From Edolisoma coerulescens (taxonomy: Eukaryota; Chordata; Aves; Passeriformes; Campephagidae), in assembly GCA_013397115.1 (NCBI GenBank), contig VWZW01002671.1, positions 176,281-240,280 of the forward strand: a stretch of 64,000 bases of DNA. The letters run 5' to 3'. A model generated the notes under the pieces. It searched no databases. It worked only from the letters and a program-made list of their open reading frames with translations, and had not been told where the DNA came from. A program made the position numbers and the translations under genes. Shown here piece after piece: positions 11,021 through 21,300 of this stretch (positions are counted from its first letter, which is position 1; each line of letters begins with the position of its first letter).

Positions 11021-12233
11021 GCACGCACTAAGTATCAACCAGCTCTCCTCTCCCTGTTAGCACAAAACTTTGGGGACCCAAGGACAGTTTCGTGTTTTAA
11101 ATTGCTGTATTTTCCAGTTTTTTTCTCCTCCAGAGAATCAATAAATAAATACCCACATAAATTATAAATCTGAGGTGGAGAAAGCAAAACAAAAAAAATG
11201 AAAGCACCTAGAAAACTCAGAGAATGAACCATCCTCCAACTCCAGAACAATCAGGAGCTCAATTGCAAAGAAAGCCACCAAGCACAGGAACTGCATGTCC
11301 CTGAAGCCCTGACTGTGAATGTTTCATCTGTCCTTACAACTAGGAACTGAGAACATTTAACAAACTACACAGTGTTCACAGATCAGACCCAGTGACATGT
11401 GACTGACATGTGAGAAATATTTGGTTCTGCTGGGAAAACACTGAGAAATTGAGATTTTTTTTTTCCTGCTTTTTACTTCGGAAGAAAGGCTTTAAAAACC
11501 ATCCAGGCAAGCTCCACAAAAAGGAATTTTCTTAGAAGAAGACTGACCCACTTAGGTTTATTTTTAATAGATCTGGGAGACCTGAGATATTTCAGAGGCT
11601 AGAAAAATAAAAGTAAATAGCACAACCTCATTTTACTCTGTAAATGGTGGAGTGAGAGGAATACTGGAAAACTGCTGTCTTTCAGGGAAAAAAAAGCAAA
11701 AGAAAAGAAAAACTAGACAGTGGGTGGGAAAAATACGCAAATATTATTCTAAAGCTGAAGGAAAAGCTTTAAGGAGACAAAGAGATAAATTGATTTCTTA
11801 GGATGGATTTCTCTTTCATACAAAAAAATGAGAACAGGTTAAGGCATGTTCCTGGGAGTGTGACAGAATATTGTGGGGATTAGAGCATCTGGAGCTGAAT
11901 TCAGGTCTCACTTTCTTATCTGAGTTTACTTGTAAAACTCAGTTTGGTGAGTACTGAGATGTACAGGTTTGTTCCAAATAACAACTTGGTGCTGATCCTG
12001 CAGCAGCATCCTCACCCTGGCTATATCCAAACAGTTTCCATGTCCGTTATAAAGACATTGATGCCGACAATTTGCTACCATTTTTACACTTCACAGAATG
12101 CACAAAGCAAGAGTAGTGAGTTGTCCAAAATATGAAGAATTGCCCATAATTACAGTGGCCCAAACTGTTTTTTCTCTTCCTCTGGTAATGGGAGTGGAGA
12201 GCACCCACTTCTTGGTTCTTACAAGCTTAAAAT
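11021..12233. other. Unique non-coding sequence
   Basis: A-rich stretches around 11.45 and 11.68-11.72 kb are the only simple-sequence features. No gene or repeat recognised. Confidence 0.55.
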
Positions 12234-12608
12234 GACAGAATCACTAAAATTAGAAAAGACCTTTAAGATGATCAAGTCCAACCATCAACCCAGCACCACC
12301 ACCGTGTTCACCACCAAGCCATGTCCTCAAGTGCCATATCCATGTGTTTTTTGAACACTTCCAGGGAAGGTGATTCCACCACTTCCATGGGCAGCCTGTT
12401 TCAGTGATTCACCACGCTTGCCATAAAGAAATTTCCCCTAATATCTAACCCAAACTTCTCCAACACAACTTGAAGCCATTTCCTCATGTCCTGTCACTTG
12501 TAACCCAGGAGAAGAGACCGACCCCCACCTGGCTCCAACCTTGTTTCATGCATTTGTAGGGAGCAATATGGTCTCCCCTCAGCCTCCTTTTCTCCAGTGG
12601 AGGCTACT
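12234..12608 (-). mobile_element. CR1 LINE 3' fragment
   Basis: Antisense on the plus strand: 'gacagaatcactaaaatta', 'caagtccaaccatcaaccc', 'accaccaagccatgtcct', 'gtgattccaccacttcc', 'tttcccctaatatctaa', 'cagcctccttttctcc'. It belongs to the same 3' type as the copies at 6137 and 59418. It faces the sense-oriented copy at 12804 across about 195 bp. Confidence 0.93.
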
Positions 12609-12803
12609 AAACTTTCTTCCTAAGATTTTCTTCCTCTGGTAGCCAGCAGAGAGCAAAGTCCCATCTCAAGGGAAATTCGTCAGTGTTAGTTTCTGCTGCA
12701 AAGTGCAGCAGTAAAGGCATTGATGGCCAGAAATAGCGGAGAGGTGGGAAGAAAAGAGCCATAAAGTTCCTGCCCAGTGATGGGGAAGTGGCAGATAACG
12801 GAA

Positions 12804-13127
12804 CTACCTGAAAGGAGGTTGTGGTGAGGTGGGAATAGGGCTCTTCTTCCAGGCAACTTGTTACAGGACAAAGGGAAACAGCCTCAAGTTGCACCAAGGG
12901 AGGTTCAGGTCTAACATACAGAAAAAAATTTCTTTGTTGAAAGAGTGGGTAAGCATTGGAACAGGCTCTCCAGGGAAATGCTGGAGTCACTATCCCTGGA
13001 AGGGTTCAAAAAAGGAGTAGACATGGAAGTTTGGGGTATGGTTTAGTGGGGGTTCTGGTGTTCCATTGAATGTTAGACTTGATGACCTTGGAGGCCTTTT
13101 CCAACCTCAATGATTCTGTGATTCTGA
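12804..13127 (+). mobile_element. CR1 LINE 3' fragment with ORF2 remnant
   Basis: Sense orientation, from 'cctgaaaggaggttgtgg' to 'gattctgtgattctgag'. The frame starting at 12829 preserves an ORF2 C-terminal remnant including FRSNIQKKISLLKEW, followed by decayed continuation and a stop. It shares the subfamily pattern with 'ggagtcactatccctgg' and 'agacttgatgaccttggag'. Confidence 0.95.
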
Positions 13128-15726
13128 GACAGAGCTTCCAGATGCCATCGCTGGCTCCTTATTGATTCCTCCTGTGACTGAGACAATACGTGTGGCAAAA
13201 CTGGTATCCAAATGCAAAGAAACCTTCCTTCAAATTTCCTCCCTCTCCCCCTCCTTCAGAGGGGATGATAAACTCACTTCAGCCTTCACCTTTTACACCT
13301 GTATTTCATTGCTAAAATTGCTGCTGGTTCTGTAGAGGTTCCCTTTGTTTCAGTCATTGTGTGTTGTACACAGCAGTGGAAAGAAAAAAATAAAAAAAGC
13401 AAGAAGAGGCTGCCAGTGAAACTCTGCCACGTTTATTGTCATTTCATGGGATCCTGACCAAAGAAGAGGCTTCACAAAGCTGTTAATTTGCTCAATTACG
13501 GCTGATAGATGTAAGCTCTTTCATTCCTGGGAATCCATCTTTTTCCTCAAAGCTTGTCAACAAGTCCCTGAGTGACACTACAACCTTCACCAGCGACAGA
13601 TCTCGAGGCTTCATTATGGAAGATTTTTACATTGTTCAGTGATTTGTGTGTCAGCAGGTGCTACACACAAATCTGCATGCAGAGACAACAGAAAGAAAGA
13701 CAACGTGACAGTTTGATTTCTTCAGCATTTTCTGCCATGGAGTAAAGGAACATGTTGTTCAATCTTCATAAAAAGAGAGGTTTGGTAACACAGCCTGTCC
13801 TCAGCAACCCAGCCCAATCAGATCCAAAGTGCTCATTAGCTGATGTACTCCGTGACAAATCGTCCACCTACTACAATATACAGAACCTCTCATACCAATT
13901 GCACCCATGAAATGGTCTCGAGTTAAATAAGATCGTTACAGCTAAATTATAAGTGAGGGAAGGAGAAATTAACAGGCAGGAGCCGGGGAGAGATGAGCTG
14001 TTTTCAACTTATGTTTGAAATGAGTTACAACAAATGGGACACAAGGACAAAGTCAGAGCTGTAGGGAAGACACCGGCAGCAGAAATAGCCTAGGAAATGC
14101 CTGCTAATAATGAAGGAGAGGACAATTGTGGCAGAGGCTGGTCTGCTGCTATAGTGAGTTTTAGAACACAGAAGGGTCATTTTAAACTGGATGGTGTCAT
14201 GAATGAGGGAGTTCACAAGAAACGTCTAAGGCAGAGGAGAGAGTGGACTTTGTCTTTTAAATATGTAGAAAGTGGCAATAGCATCTGTGCTTATCCTTGA
14301 TGAACTGCAATAGCAAAAGATGGTGATAGCGGTAATGAAGACCGGAGGAGAACTAATTAAATTCAATTTATTATTATTACTCTCTATTTCTCCATGTTCC
14401 ACGCTGATTGTTACATAGCTGTTTCATAACTAGGCTCCTCCTGCTGTGCTGCTTCCTAAGCTGCACTGACAAGCATTTGGAGTTTCCAGGATGCACCAGG
14501 TAAAGCCACTTTGTTTGGGGTAAACATTCAGATTGGAAATTAACTGCTGATTCCTGCAAACAGAAATCTGAGAGTTAGCCCACAGGGAACTTCCCAAATC
14601 CTAAATGAGTGTTGAAATTAGAAGGAATCAAAGTTTAAAGTCTCTAGCTGGGGCACACAGCTGAGGATAAAGGCAAGTTTGTATTGCAAAGGAGGTGGAA
14701 GGTATTTGAGCGGTGATCTCACACTGAGAAAGATTTCAGTCTGTCCTACAGAGACCCCAACAGATCCTACCAGTCCTTAGAGCAGGAACCAGTGAGGTCC
14801 TGGAGCATTATACAGCACACAGGAAGGGCCAGAAGGAGAAACTACCTACCTGTGGCAAAAGTCTGCTAATCTAGAGAGTATTAGTGAAGTTGGAAGAAAA
14901 ATAGGATGAACCATAGATTTACATGGAAAGAAAATGGCTAAAATACACCTTGGCAGTTCACTGCTAGGCTTAGCTTTTGTTTCTTTTTCCTTTTCTTTCC
15001 TTTTTTTTTTTTAAATTCTATTAAGCAAAATTCTTATATGAAGGAGAAAGACTCCACTGGATTCAATAAATCTGCTCCATTTTATCCAACCTATGATTCT
15101 GTCTGGCTTTCTGCTGTGACCTACCATTATCTTTCTACTTCACTACTCTTTATTACTTGATTCATTCCCTGTAGACACCAACACAGAAGTTCTTAAGGAA
15201 GGAGGTGAGTGTGATTTATGCAGCAAGCTGATGTATGGGTTCACAGAAGGGGTGGGATTAATTTAATTTCACTTCAAGGATCTGATACACGTGTCCCACC
15301 TGAGTCTCTTGTCTCCCATTGAAGACGCTGGAGGTACAGAAAATGTAGTCAATGGAGTTCAGAGTGAGTCATCTGGCCAAATGCAGGTGCCTATTTTGGG
15401 ATGGGAAATCACACCCTAAGCTCCACTGACTCTGCTGACTCACCCTCCATTGACTGCGAGCAGAATCCAGGGCAGTTTGCCCAGATACTGACACCCACAC
15501 TGCAGATAATCACAGCTAATCAGACAACTCCCACCAAATGTGCTCCAGGTGAAGAGCACGACCTGCAAGGTGTCAGGTGAAGGGGCTACCTGGGACAGAG
15601 GGACACAAGTGGTCCTTCTACAGGGAGGAGGGTGTGGGATAGGGAGAAGTTTTGTTGGTTTGAGAATGAAAAGGAAGGGATGGGAAAGATTCAGCTGTTA
15701 AATATTTTTGCAATTTGGTGATCATT
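13128..15726. other. Unique non-coding sequence, possible conserved islands
   Basis: No coding exon or recognisable repeat. The part at 13.4-13.96 kb is free of simple repeats and retains several CpG sites, which would fit conserved non-coding DNA, though I have no alignment. Two AP-1-like sites lie at 15365-15371 and 15436-15442. A T-run lies around 15.00 kb. Confidence 0.45.
15365..15442. promoter_or_regulatory. Two AP-1/MARE-like sites
   Basis: TGAGTCA at 15365-15371 and TGACTCA at 15436-15442 are both perfect AP-1 heptamers. The second sits in TGCTGACTCA, the half of a T-MARE. The spacing is 71 bp. Single heptamers arise by chance every few kb, so regulatory function is only a possibility. 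Confidence 0.2.
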
Positions 15727-15811
15727 AAGAGGCTGATTTTCAGAACTGCTGAGCAGCCATGACGCCCACTGAAGACAATGGGAGCTCAGCACTTCTGAAA
15801 ATCAGACTCTT
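15727..15811. repeat. Imperfect 27-bp inverted repeat (MITE-like palindrome)
   Basis: The left arm at 15727-15753 and right arm at 15785-15811 are reverse complements at 25 of 27 positions, separated by a 31-base loop. The arm core is 'gctgattttcagaactgctg' versus 'tctgattttcagaagtgctg' when the right arm is inverted. The 'tgattttcagaagtgctgag' core and the 'aatgggag' loop resemble an old palindromic repeat abundant in turtle and crocodile genomes, probably a non-autonomous DNA transposon. That identity is from memory and unverified. Confidence 0.6.
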
Positions 15812-16505
15812 GATGCATACATTGAATGTAATCTTTAATATTTAAAGGAATAAAAGGGTCTGGGAGATGGGTGTGCAGGAAAGTGAATGAGCTTCCTCCT
15901 CAGATGCTTTGCAAAGCCCTTTCCATCATTATTATTAATGCTTCTAGACATTATGTACTAAGGAAAACTACAGCTGGAGCATTACGTGGAAATGAAGATT
16001 GCAGAAGGTTGGGCAAACTGGCTGCTGTGTTCCAAAGGCTGATCCAAAGATTAATAAGTCTAAAAGAAAACACCCAGTGGAGTGACAGAAGAGAGGTTTT
16101 ATCTGGTTGAAAAGAGGTTCCCAGCAATTGATGTCTATCGAGGCACTGGAGCTCGCTGTTCGCTCAGGGTGAAGCTGTGTCACTTGGCTGAGCTGATGGA
16201 AAAACACATTTCTCCAGTCTTGCTCCTTAACTCCCGTCCCTCCTCACCCACCCAATGTGCCAGTGCGTACCAGCTCCAGTCCTGGACTGAGAATTGCAAC
16301 TCCTTTCCGCTTTTGAGGAATTTCTCTGCTAGGTGAACAAGCTGAACTGGCTCTCTCTCTACAGCACCGGGCAGACACCAGAGACAGTGCAAAGCAAGGT
16401 GAAGCACTAGATTTTGGGAAAAGGGAAATGTGTCCTCTCCCTTTTATAGATGGTAACATGGTCACCTTGAGGCACTTTGTCACATGTAGCTGCACCCTGC
16501 TGTGC
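15812..16505. other. Unique non-coding sequence
   Basis: Nothing recognised as gene or repeat; only short chance open frames on both strands. Confidence 0.55.
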
Positions 16506-16823
16506 CACCCTGGAAGGAGGTTGGAGTGAGGGGGGAGTTGGTCTCTTCTGACACGTCTCTAACGAAAGAGGAAATGGCCTTAAGTTGTGCCAGGGGAGGT
16601 TCAGATGAATTTTTTTTTTTTTTTTTCCTCACTGAAAGAGTGATTGGGCATTGGAATAATTTGCTGAGGGTGGTGGTGGAGCCACTGTCTCTGGAAGTGT
16701 CCAAGAGGTGTCAGGATGTGGCACCTGGGGACACGGTTTAGGGGTGATTATGGTGGTGCTACAGTGATGGTTGGACTCGATGACCTTGAACCTTCCAACC
16801 TTGATGATCGTGATTCTGTGATG
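16506..16823 (+). mobile_element. CR1 LINE 3' fragment with internal T-run
   Basis: Sense orientation, from 'ctggaaggaggttggagtg' to 'gtgattctgtgatg'. Typical blocks include 'ttgtgccaggggaggttca', 'cactgaaagagtgattggg' and 'tggttggactcgatgacc'. The segment that should read like 'ttggatattaggaaaaat' is replaced by a run of 17 T at 16610-16626, a local expansion or replacement. Confidence 0.94.
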
Positions 16824-17344
16824 TGCACATGCTCTGAAAGAATTTATGAAATCACCAAAAGGTGGTGAGGAAAACAATATATTTCTTTCTGATTTATTAC
16901 TTTCTTTATATAAAACAACCTGCATTATTTTCCCCACATGGTTTGTGGTGTGACCAAAGAGCAACTGCAGAGCACAATAGGGATGAGGCCATTTTGCCAC
17001 TTAATTGTTTATTTCAGTGATTAAGAATACACAGGAGTCCTGGTGAATCCCATTTCCAAACAGAGAAAGCAACTCCTGAGCTTCAGCTCTGCCATCAGAA
17101 TAATAATAATGTTTCTATAAATCAGAAGTAAAATAGTGATGATTAATAGGGGTGCAAAGAGAGCTGAGGTACCCCAGGGATGTTTTGCTTGTCTTGGCAA
17201 GTATGGTAACCTGTGAGCAGATGCTGACAGAGTTAATCCTACCACAGGAGACTGGATGGAGGTTGTGTCACAGGAAGAGTGGGTTTGAAGTATTTCATGA
17301 TGGCAGAGACGTTTGAATCAGTTGGGTCTTGAAGATTTTGCAGG
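16824..17344. other. Unique non-coding sequence
   Basis: No gene recognised. The last bases grade into an eroded LINE relic. Confidence 0.5.
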
Positions 17345-17610
17345 AAACCAGCTAAAGCAAACTGAGTCATTAGTGATTATCTTCAAGAGTTTGTGGAGGA
17401 TCCAGAAGTACCAGAGGACTGAAGAGGGACAAATATAGAACCTGCCTGCAAAAACCAGAGTTGATGACTGAGAAATTACAGACTGCTAGGCCTAACTTCA
17501 ATTTGCAGGCAGATGCTAGAAGAAATTATTAAGCAATCATCTGCACATACCCAGAAGATAATCACCTTCTTAAAGACAAATAAATAGAATGCAAATGTAC
17601 GATAGGAAAT
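17345..17610 (+). mobile_element. Ancient CR1/L3-type reverse transcriptase relic
   Basis: The nucleotide layout follows the central ORF2 region of old amniote CR1 elements: 'gtcattagtgattatcttca', 'tttgtggaggatccaga', 'ccagaggactgaagaggg', 'gaaattacagactgcta', 'gcctaacttcaatttg', 'attattaagcaatcatctg', 'agaagataatcacctt'. This region would encode the reverse transcriptase segment with the NYRPVSL-type motif. No frame is open across it. It is much more diverged than the 3'-end CR1 copies and so predates them. Limits are approximate. Confidence 0.6.
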
Positions 17611-17725
17611 AATTCCAAATAACCTAATTTAATTCCTCACTTAGAAAAAGCCAGATGAGAAAAAGATGGTAAAATAAGATGCTGTATGAAGCTAGGAAAA
17701 AGTTTTTAACAGTAAGGTTAGGAAG
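17611..17725. other. Unique sequence
   Basis: Short AT-rich stretch between the LINE relic and the duplicated block; it may contain further eroded LINE sequence. Confidence 0.4.
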
Positions 17726-17964
17726 AACCAATTGTAGCGAGGAAGGGATAATTGGCAAATCACTTTTGAAGAGTAATTGTCAGGAGCTTCTTAGCATCAG
17801 AATAGAAGGGGATCTTAAATGAGATATCTTGGTTATGTTTCTGCTTCTATTTCAAATACAACCACTGACTTGTTTTGGTAAAAAAAGTATAACTAAATGC
17901 TTGTGAATAACAGCAGGGTAAATGTAGAAGCATTTCGGTGAACAGAGGTGGAATCTAAAATGGT
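17726..17964 (+). repeat. First copy of a perfect 239-bp duplication
   Basis: This sequence is identical, without a mismatch or indel, to 18156-18394 (constant offset 430). Its right edge falls exactly where an LTR-like 'tgtagtgggttg' begins. See the matching entries for the LTR-like segment, the gap and the second copy. Confidence 0.97.
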
Positions 17965-18101
17965 GTAGTGGGTTGAAAAAAAACCCTGAGTTGATAGAGA
18001 GACTTGTAAGCCAATCGCTTCTCGTGATTTCGCATATCAAAGCCCGCACAGCCGCGGGAAGGGGAGTTTTTGGTTTCCGGTCTCGCCCGGAGGGGTGGCG
18101 G
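17964..18101 (+). mobile_element. LTR-like insertion fragment (probable endogenous retrovirus LTR, incomplete)
   Basis: The insertion starts with TG ('tgtagtgggttg'), resembling the 5' edge of common avian endogenous retrovirus LTRs, and is cut by the assembly gap after 138 bases. It is GC- and CpG-rich towards the right (for example 'agccgcgggaagg', 'tcgcccggagg'), unlike the CpG-poor surroundings, which suggests a young insertion. No internal retroviral gene is visible. The retroviral identity is inferred from the edge, the composition and the duplicated flank. Confidence 0.5.
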
Positions 18102-18155
18102 NNNNNNNNNNNNNNNNNNNNNNNNNNNNNNNNNNNNNNNNNNNNNNNNNNNNNN
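18102..18155. other. Assembly gap (54 N)
   Basis: 54 undetermined bases. The gap interrupts the LTR-like insertion, and the sequence after it restarts 239 bp upstream of the insertion point. The true missing length is unknown. Confidence 0.99.
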
Positions 18156-18394
18156 AACCAATTGTAGCGAGGAAGGGATAATTGGCAAATCACTTTTGAA
18201 GAGTAATTGTCAGGAGCTTCTTAGCATCAGAATAGAAGGGGATCTTAAATGAGATATCTTGGTTATGTTTCTGCTTCTATTTCAAATACAACCACTGACT
18301 TGTTTTGGTAAAAAAAGTATAACTAAATGCTTGTGAATAACAGCAGGGTAAATGTAGAAGCATTTCGGTGAACAGAGGTGGAATCTAAAATGGT
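18156..18394 (+). repeat. Second copy of the perfect 239-bp duplication
   Basis: Identical to 17726-17964. To its right the sequence continues 'cttgaaaaaaatgg' into unique DNA instead of the LTR-like start, so this copy looks like the empty (pre-insertion) allele. The simplest reading is two haplotypes joined head to tail by the assembler; a real tandem duplication is the alternative. Confidence 0.97.
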
Positions 18395-18481
18395 CTTGAA
18401 AAAAATGGAGAGATGTGAATTTAGGAGGAAAAAAATTAATTTGCAGACATACCATATGCTATGCCAAGGATTAAGAAGTCA

Positions 18482-18648
18482 AATCATAGAATCATAGAAT
18501 GTCTTGAGTTAATGACCATTCAGTTCCAACCCCATGCCATGGGCAGGGACACCTTCCACTAGACCAGGTTACTCCAGGGCCCATCCAACCTGGCCTTGAG
18601 CACTTCCAGGGATGAGGCATCCACATCTTCATAGCTTTTCTGGGCAAA
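18482..18648 (-). mobile_element. CR1 LINE 3' end fragment
   Basis: On the plus strand it opens with 'aatcatagaatcatagaatg', then 'ccatgggcagggacacc', 'ttccactagaccaggtt', 'ccaacctggccttgagca' and 'cttccagggatgaggcatcc', stopping near 'ttctgggcaa'. It is a short 5'-truncated copy with moderate decay. Confidence 0.93.
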
Positions 18649-19426
18649 ATGCACAAATGTAAAAATGTTTGGCAGGATATCAGACACAATTCCGGTGCTG
18701 AAAGGGGACCTCGCACTCCCTATAAAGCAATGGTGTGATGTTGTGCAAGAAGAGTAGAACTCCTTTGGGAATGTCTTGATAGGACCAGTATCAGTCAGGC
18801 AGAGCAAACTTTTCAAGGGAAGTCAGTGCTAGCAGGGTCAAGAGCTGTAGCTGATTTTGGACACCACACTTCACAAATTGTAGATATCACCTGGTAATAG
18901 TCCTGGTAGATCAACAAGAATTACAAGAGGGTTTGAACATTTGTTATATCAGGAGAAATTGGGTAAATAACCCTCTTCTGTTTCAGCTACTGCAAACACT
19001 TCTCCATCTCTCAGACAGTTCTCTGATTCCCAGAGGCAAAGCAATGCTCAGATTCCACTCTTGATATTTTGACCATCCTGACTTCTTCCTTAAAGACCTT
19101 CCTCAGAATACCCAGGCAAAATTCCTTCTTGTTGCTTTCCACGGAAGGTCTGCATTCATTGCTTCTCCACACTCATCTGCCCGTGCCTCATTGAATTTTG
19201 GATGCCCTCTGCTCTGTTCCTCATAGGATGAGGGTCCCTTCTGCCCAGCTGCTACCCTAATCCCCTCAGGGGGATTCCTCTTTTATGTCTCTTATTGGTC
19301 TGACTGAAGAATGAATCGCACTTCTTAACTTCAGGAATGAAAATCAAACATCTTAATTAGACCTACATTTACCAAGTAAATCCTTCTCAGTCCTTCTCAG
19401 TTAAAAGAAAGGGAACAATTACTATC
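18649..19426. other. Unique non-coding sequence
   Basis: Nothing recognised apart from a direct repeat 'tccttctcag' in tandem at 19381-19400. Confidence 0.55.
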
Positions 19427-19505
19427 TTCTGCAGGGCCAGGAGTTGGGTTTTGATGATCCTAGTGGGCCCCTTCCAGTTCAGGATATTCCTATGATTATA
19501 TGATA
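19427..19505 (+). mobile_element. CR1 LINE 3' end fragment, distinct subfamily
   Basis: 'cttctgcagggccagg', 'ttttgatgatcctagtggg', 'ccccttccagttcaggat', 'attcctatgattatatgat'. The 'gatcctxgtgggxcccttcca' plus 'aggatattc' ending marks a different CR1 subfamily from most copies here; a sister copy lies at 25340-25433. Confidence 0.85.
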
Positions 19506-21114
19506 TTCCAGCAGATGATCTGATACTCCAAAGGTCCAAGCCCTAACTTGGGTACCTCAACTAAATGCATAAAGTCAAATGCTGTAACTCCACCCCAAAA
19601 TGTCCTTAAGTCATCCAGGTGGACTTCATCCTTCAGTGGAACCTTCAGAGAAGTTCTTTTTTTTTGCAAGGATGCTTTTAAGAAATCTAGAATATCATCA
19701 CACAACTCACCATGTTCCCAACTCTCTTAGAAAAAAAAAAAAAAAAAATACTTTCCTGCCCTAACATCCATGTCTTTTCATTTAAATAACAGGACCTCCT
19801 CAAGATAGGGAGCTTTCAAGAACTGTCACCTTACAAGCACACAGAAACATTTAATAAGTAATACATTTCAAAAATTCCCATTTCTCCCTTATCTTCAGCA
19901 TTCTTGTCCACATAATATATAAACTGTTTTCTGTTTCCATTCTTCCTCCCTCTAAAAGCTTATTTTCCCTTACAAACCCAGAATATATGTAATTTGACAT
20001 ATATTTCCAACATTTCCAGAATAACCACTCCAAGTTACTGTAAAACCCAAACCTTTAAGATAATCCCCTGCTAATCAACCATGAGAGTCTCTGTTCCAGA
20101 AAAGACTCTCCAAAAGCATCACACACTAATATTTAAGGAAATATATTTGCAACACAAAATTTTGAGTAAGTGCAGTGAAAAGACATTAACTGCAGGCAAC
20201 ACCTCTTCATATGTGAACTTTTCATCCTCAGCAAGAAATGTAGCCTTGTGGACAGGGAGAAGTCAGGTTTCCAACCCAACTCTGCAGATGATTTACTGTC
20301 CAGTCTCTTGGTTAATTCAGTTATAAACTCTGCTTATTTCCTGCTGTGTAAATCAGAAGGGATATGAACTTAAAAATCTCATCAGAAGTGGAAGGTTCTC
20401 CATGGTAAAGGAATTAATATTTCCACATTGGCACTACTCATCCAGTTTTCTGTTTAAACTATTATTGTCTGGATCTGAGTGAGATGCCAGTCAAAAAGTC
20501 ACAAGAATTAATGATAATTCTTCATAGAGTTGTAAATCAGAAAATTCAGCACTGGAATATAAAAGATCTGATTCTGAAATAAAATGGTTGCAATACATAA
20601 CTTTAAAAAGTTCTGAAAAGGAAACAAGCACTGGTAGCTAAGCATGTAACCTAGATTTTCCTAAAATTTATTCTTGAATGTAGGAACATAAATTGTAACT
20701 AAATTGCATTTTACACCAAATTGTCATTTGGCATCTTTGCTCTAGAGGGCTTATTTCCCATGCCAGTCTGTTCTGTAGGGTTTGATCAATAAAAATCCCC
20801 AGATATTTTGCAAACAGGGAAAAAAAATAACAATGTGTTATAAATCAGAGGATAGGAAATGAAGAAAATTCATCAGGTGAACTACAGGGCACATGACAAA
20901 AACTGTGACTGGCAATAGTAGGGACAATAAAGAAGAATTTTCCAGGTGTGCAGAAAAAAAACCAAACCAAAACCACCTTAAACTAGAATCTATTATTGCA
21001 GGTGAAATGAAAGAGTATCAATGATAAAGCTGAGGAAAAAAAGAAATGGTAAGGTGACATTTAGGTGACAATTCAGTGACATGAAGGTCCACTCTTTGTG
21101 AAGAAGCCAGATGA
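19506..21114. other. Unique non-coding sequence
   Basis: AT-rich. It holds an A-run at about 19730-19749 and an A-rich 'aaaccaaaccaaaacc' stretch near 20.96 kb. No gene or mobile element recognised. Confidence 0.5.
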
Positions 21115-21300
21115 TGTAGTCAGATCAAAAAAAGGGATGGCCCAGGTAATTACAGGCCTGTCAATCTAACATTGATCTTAGTCAAAAGAGTGGAGCAACT
21201 CATATAGGACTCTATTAATAAAGAATTAAAGAAAATTAATATAAATCAGTATCAATCATCACTGGCTTCTGGAGAAGAGGCCTCATTAAATAAATGTTAT
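21115..21300 (+). mobile_element. Ancient CR1-type reverse transcriptase relic
   Basis: Matches the layout of old amniote CR1 ORF2: 'ggcccaggtaattacaggc', 'ctgtcaatctaacattgat', 'aaaagagtggagcaactcat', 'ggactctattaataaagaa', 'ttaatataaatcagtatcaa', 'atcactggcttctggag'. It spans the same ORF2 region as the relic at 17345, so the two are separate insertions. Frames are broken. Further eroded sequence may extend rightward to about 21.5 kb. Confidence 0.6.
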
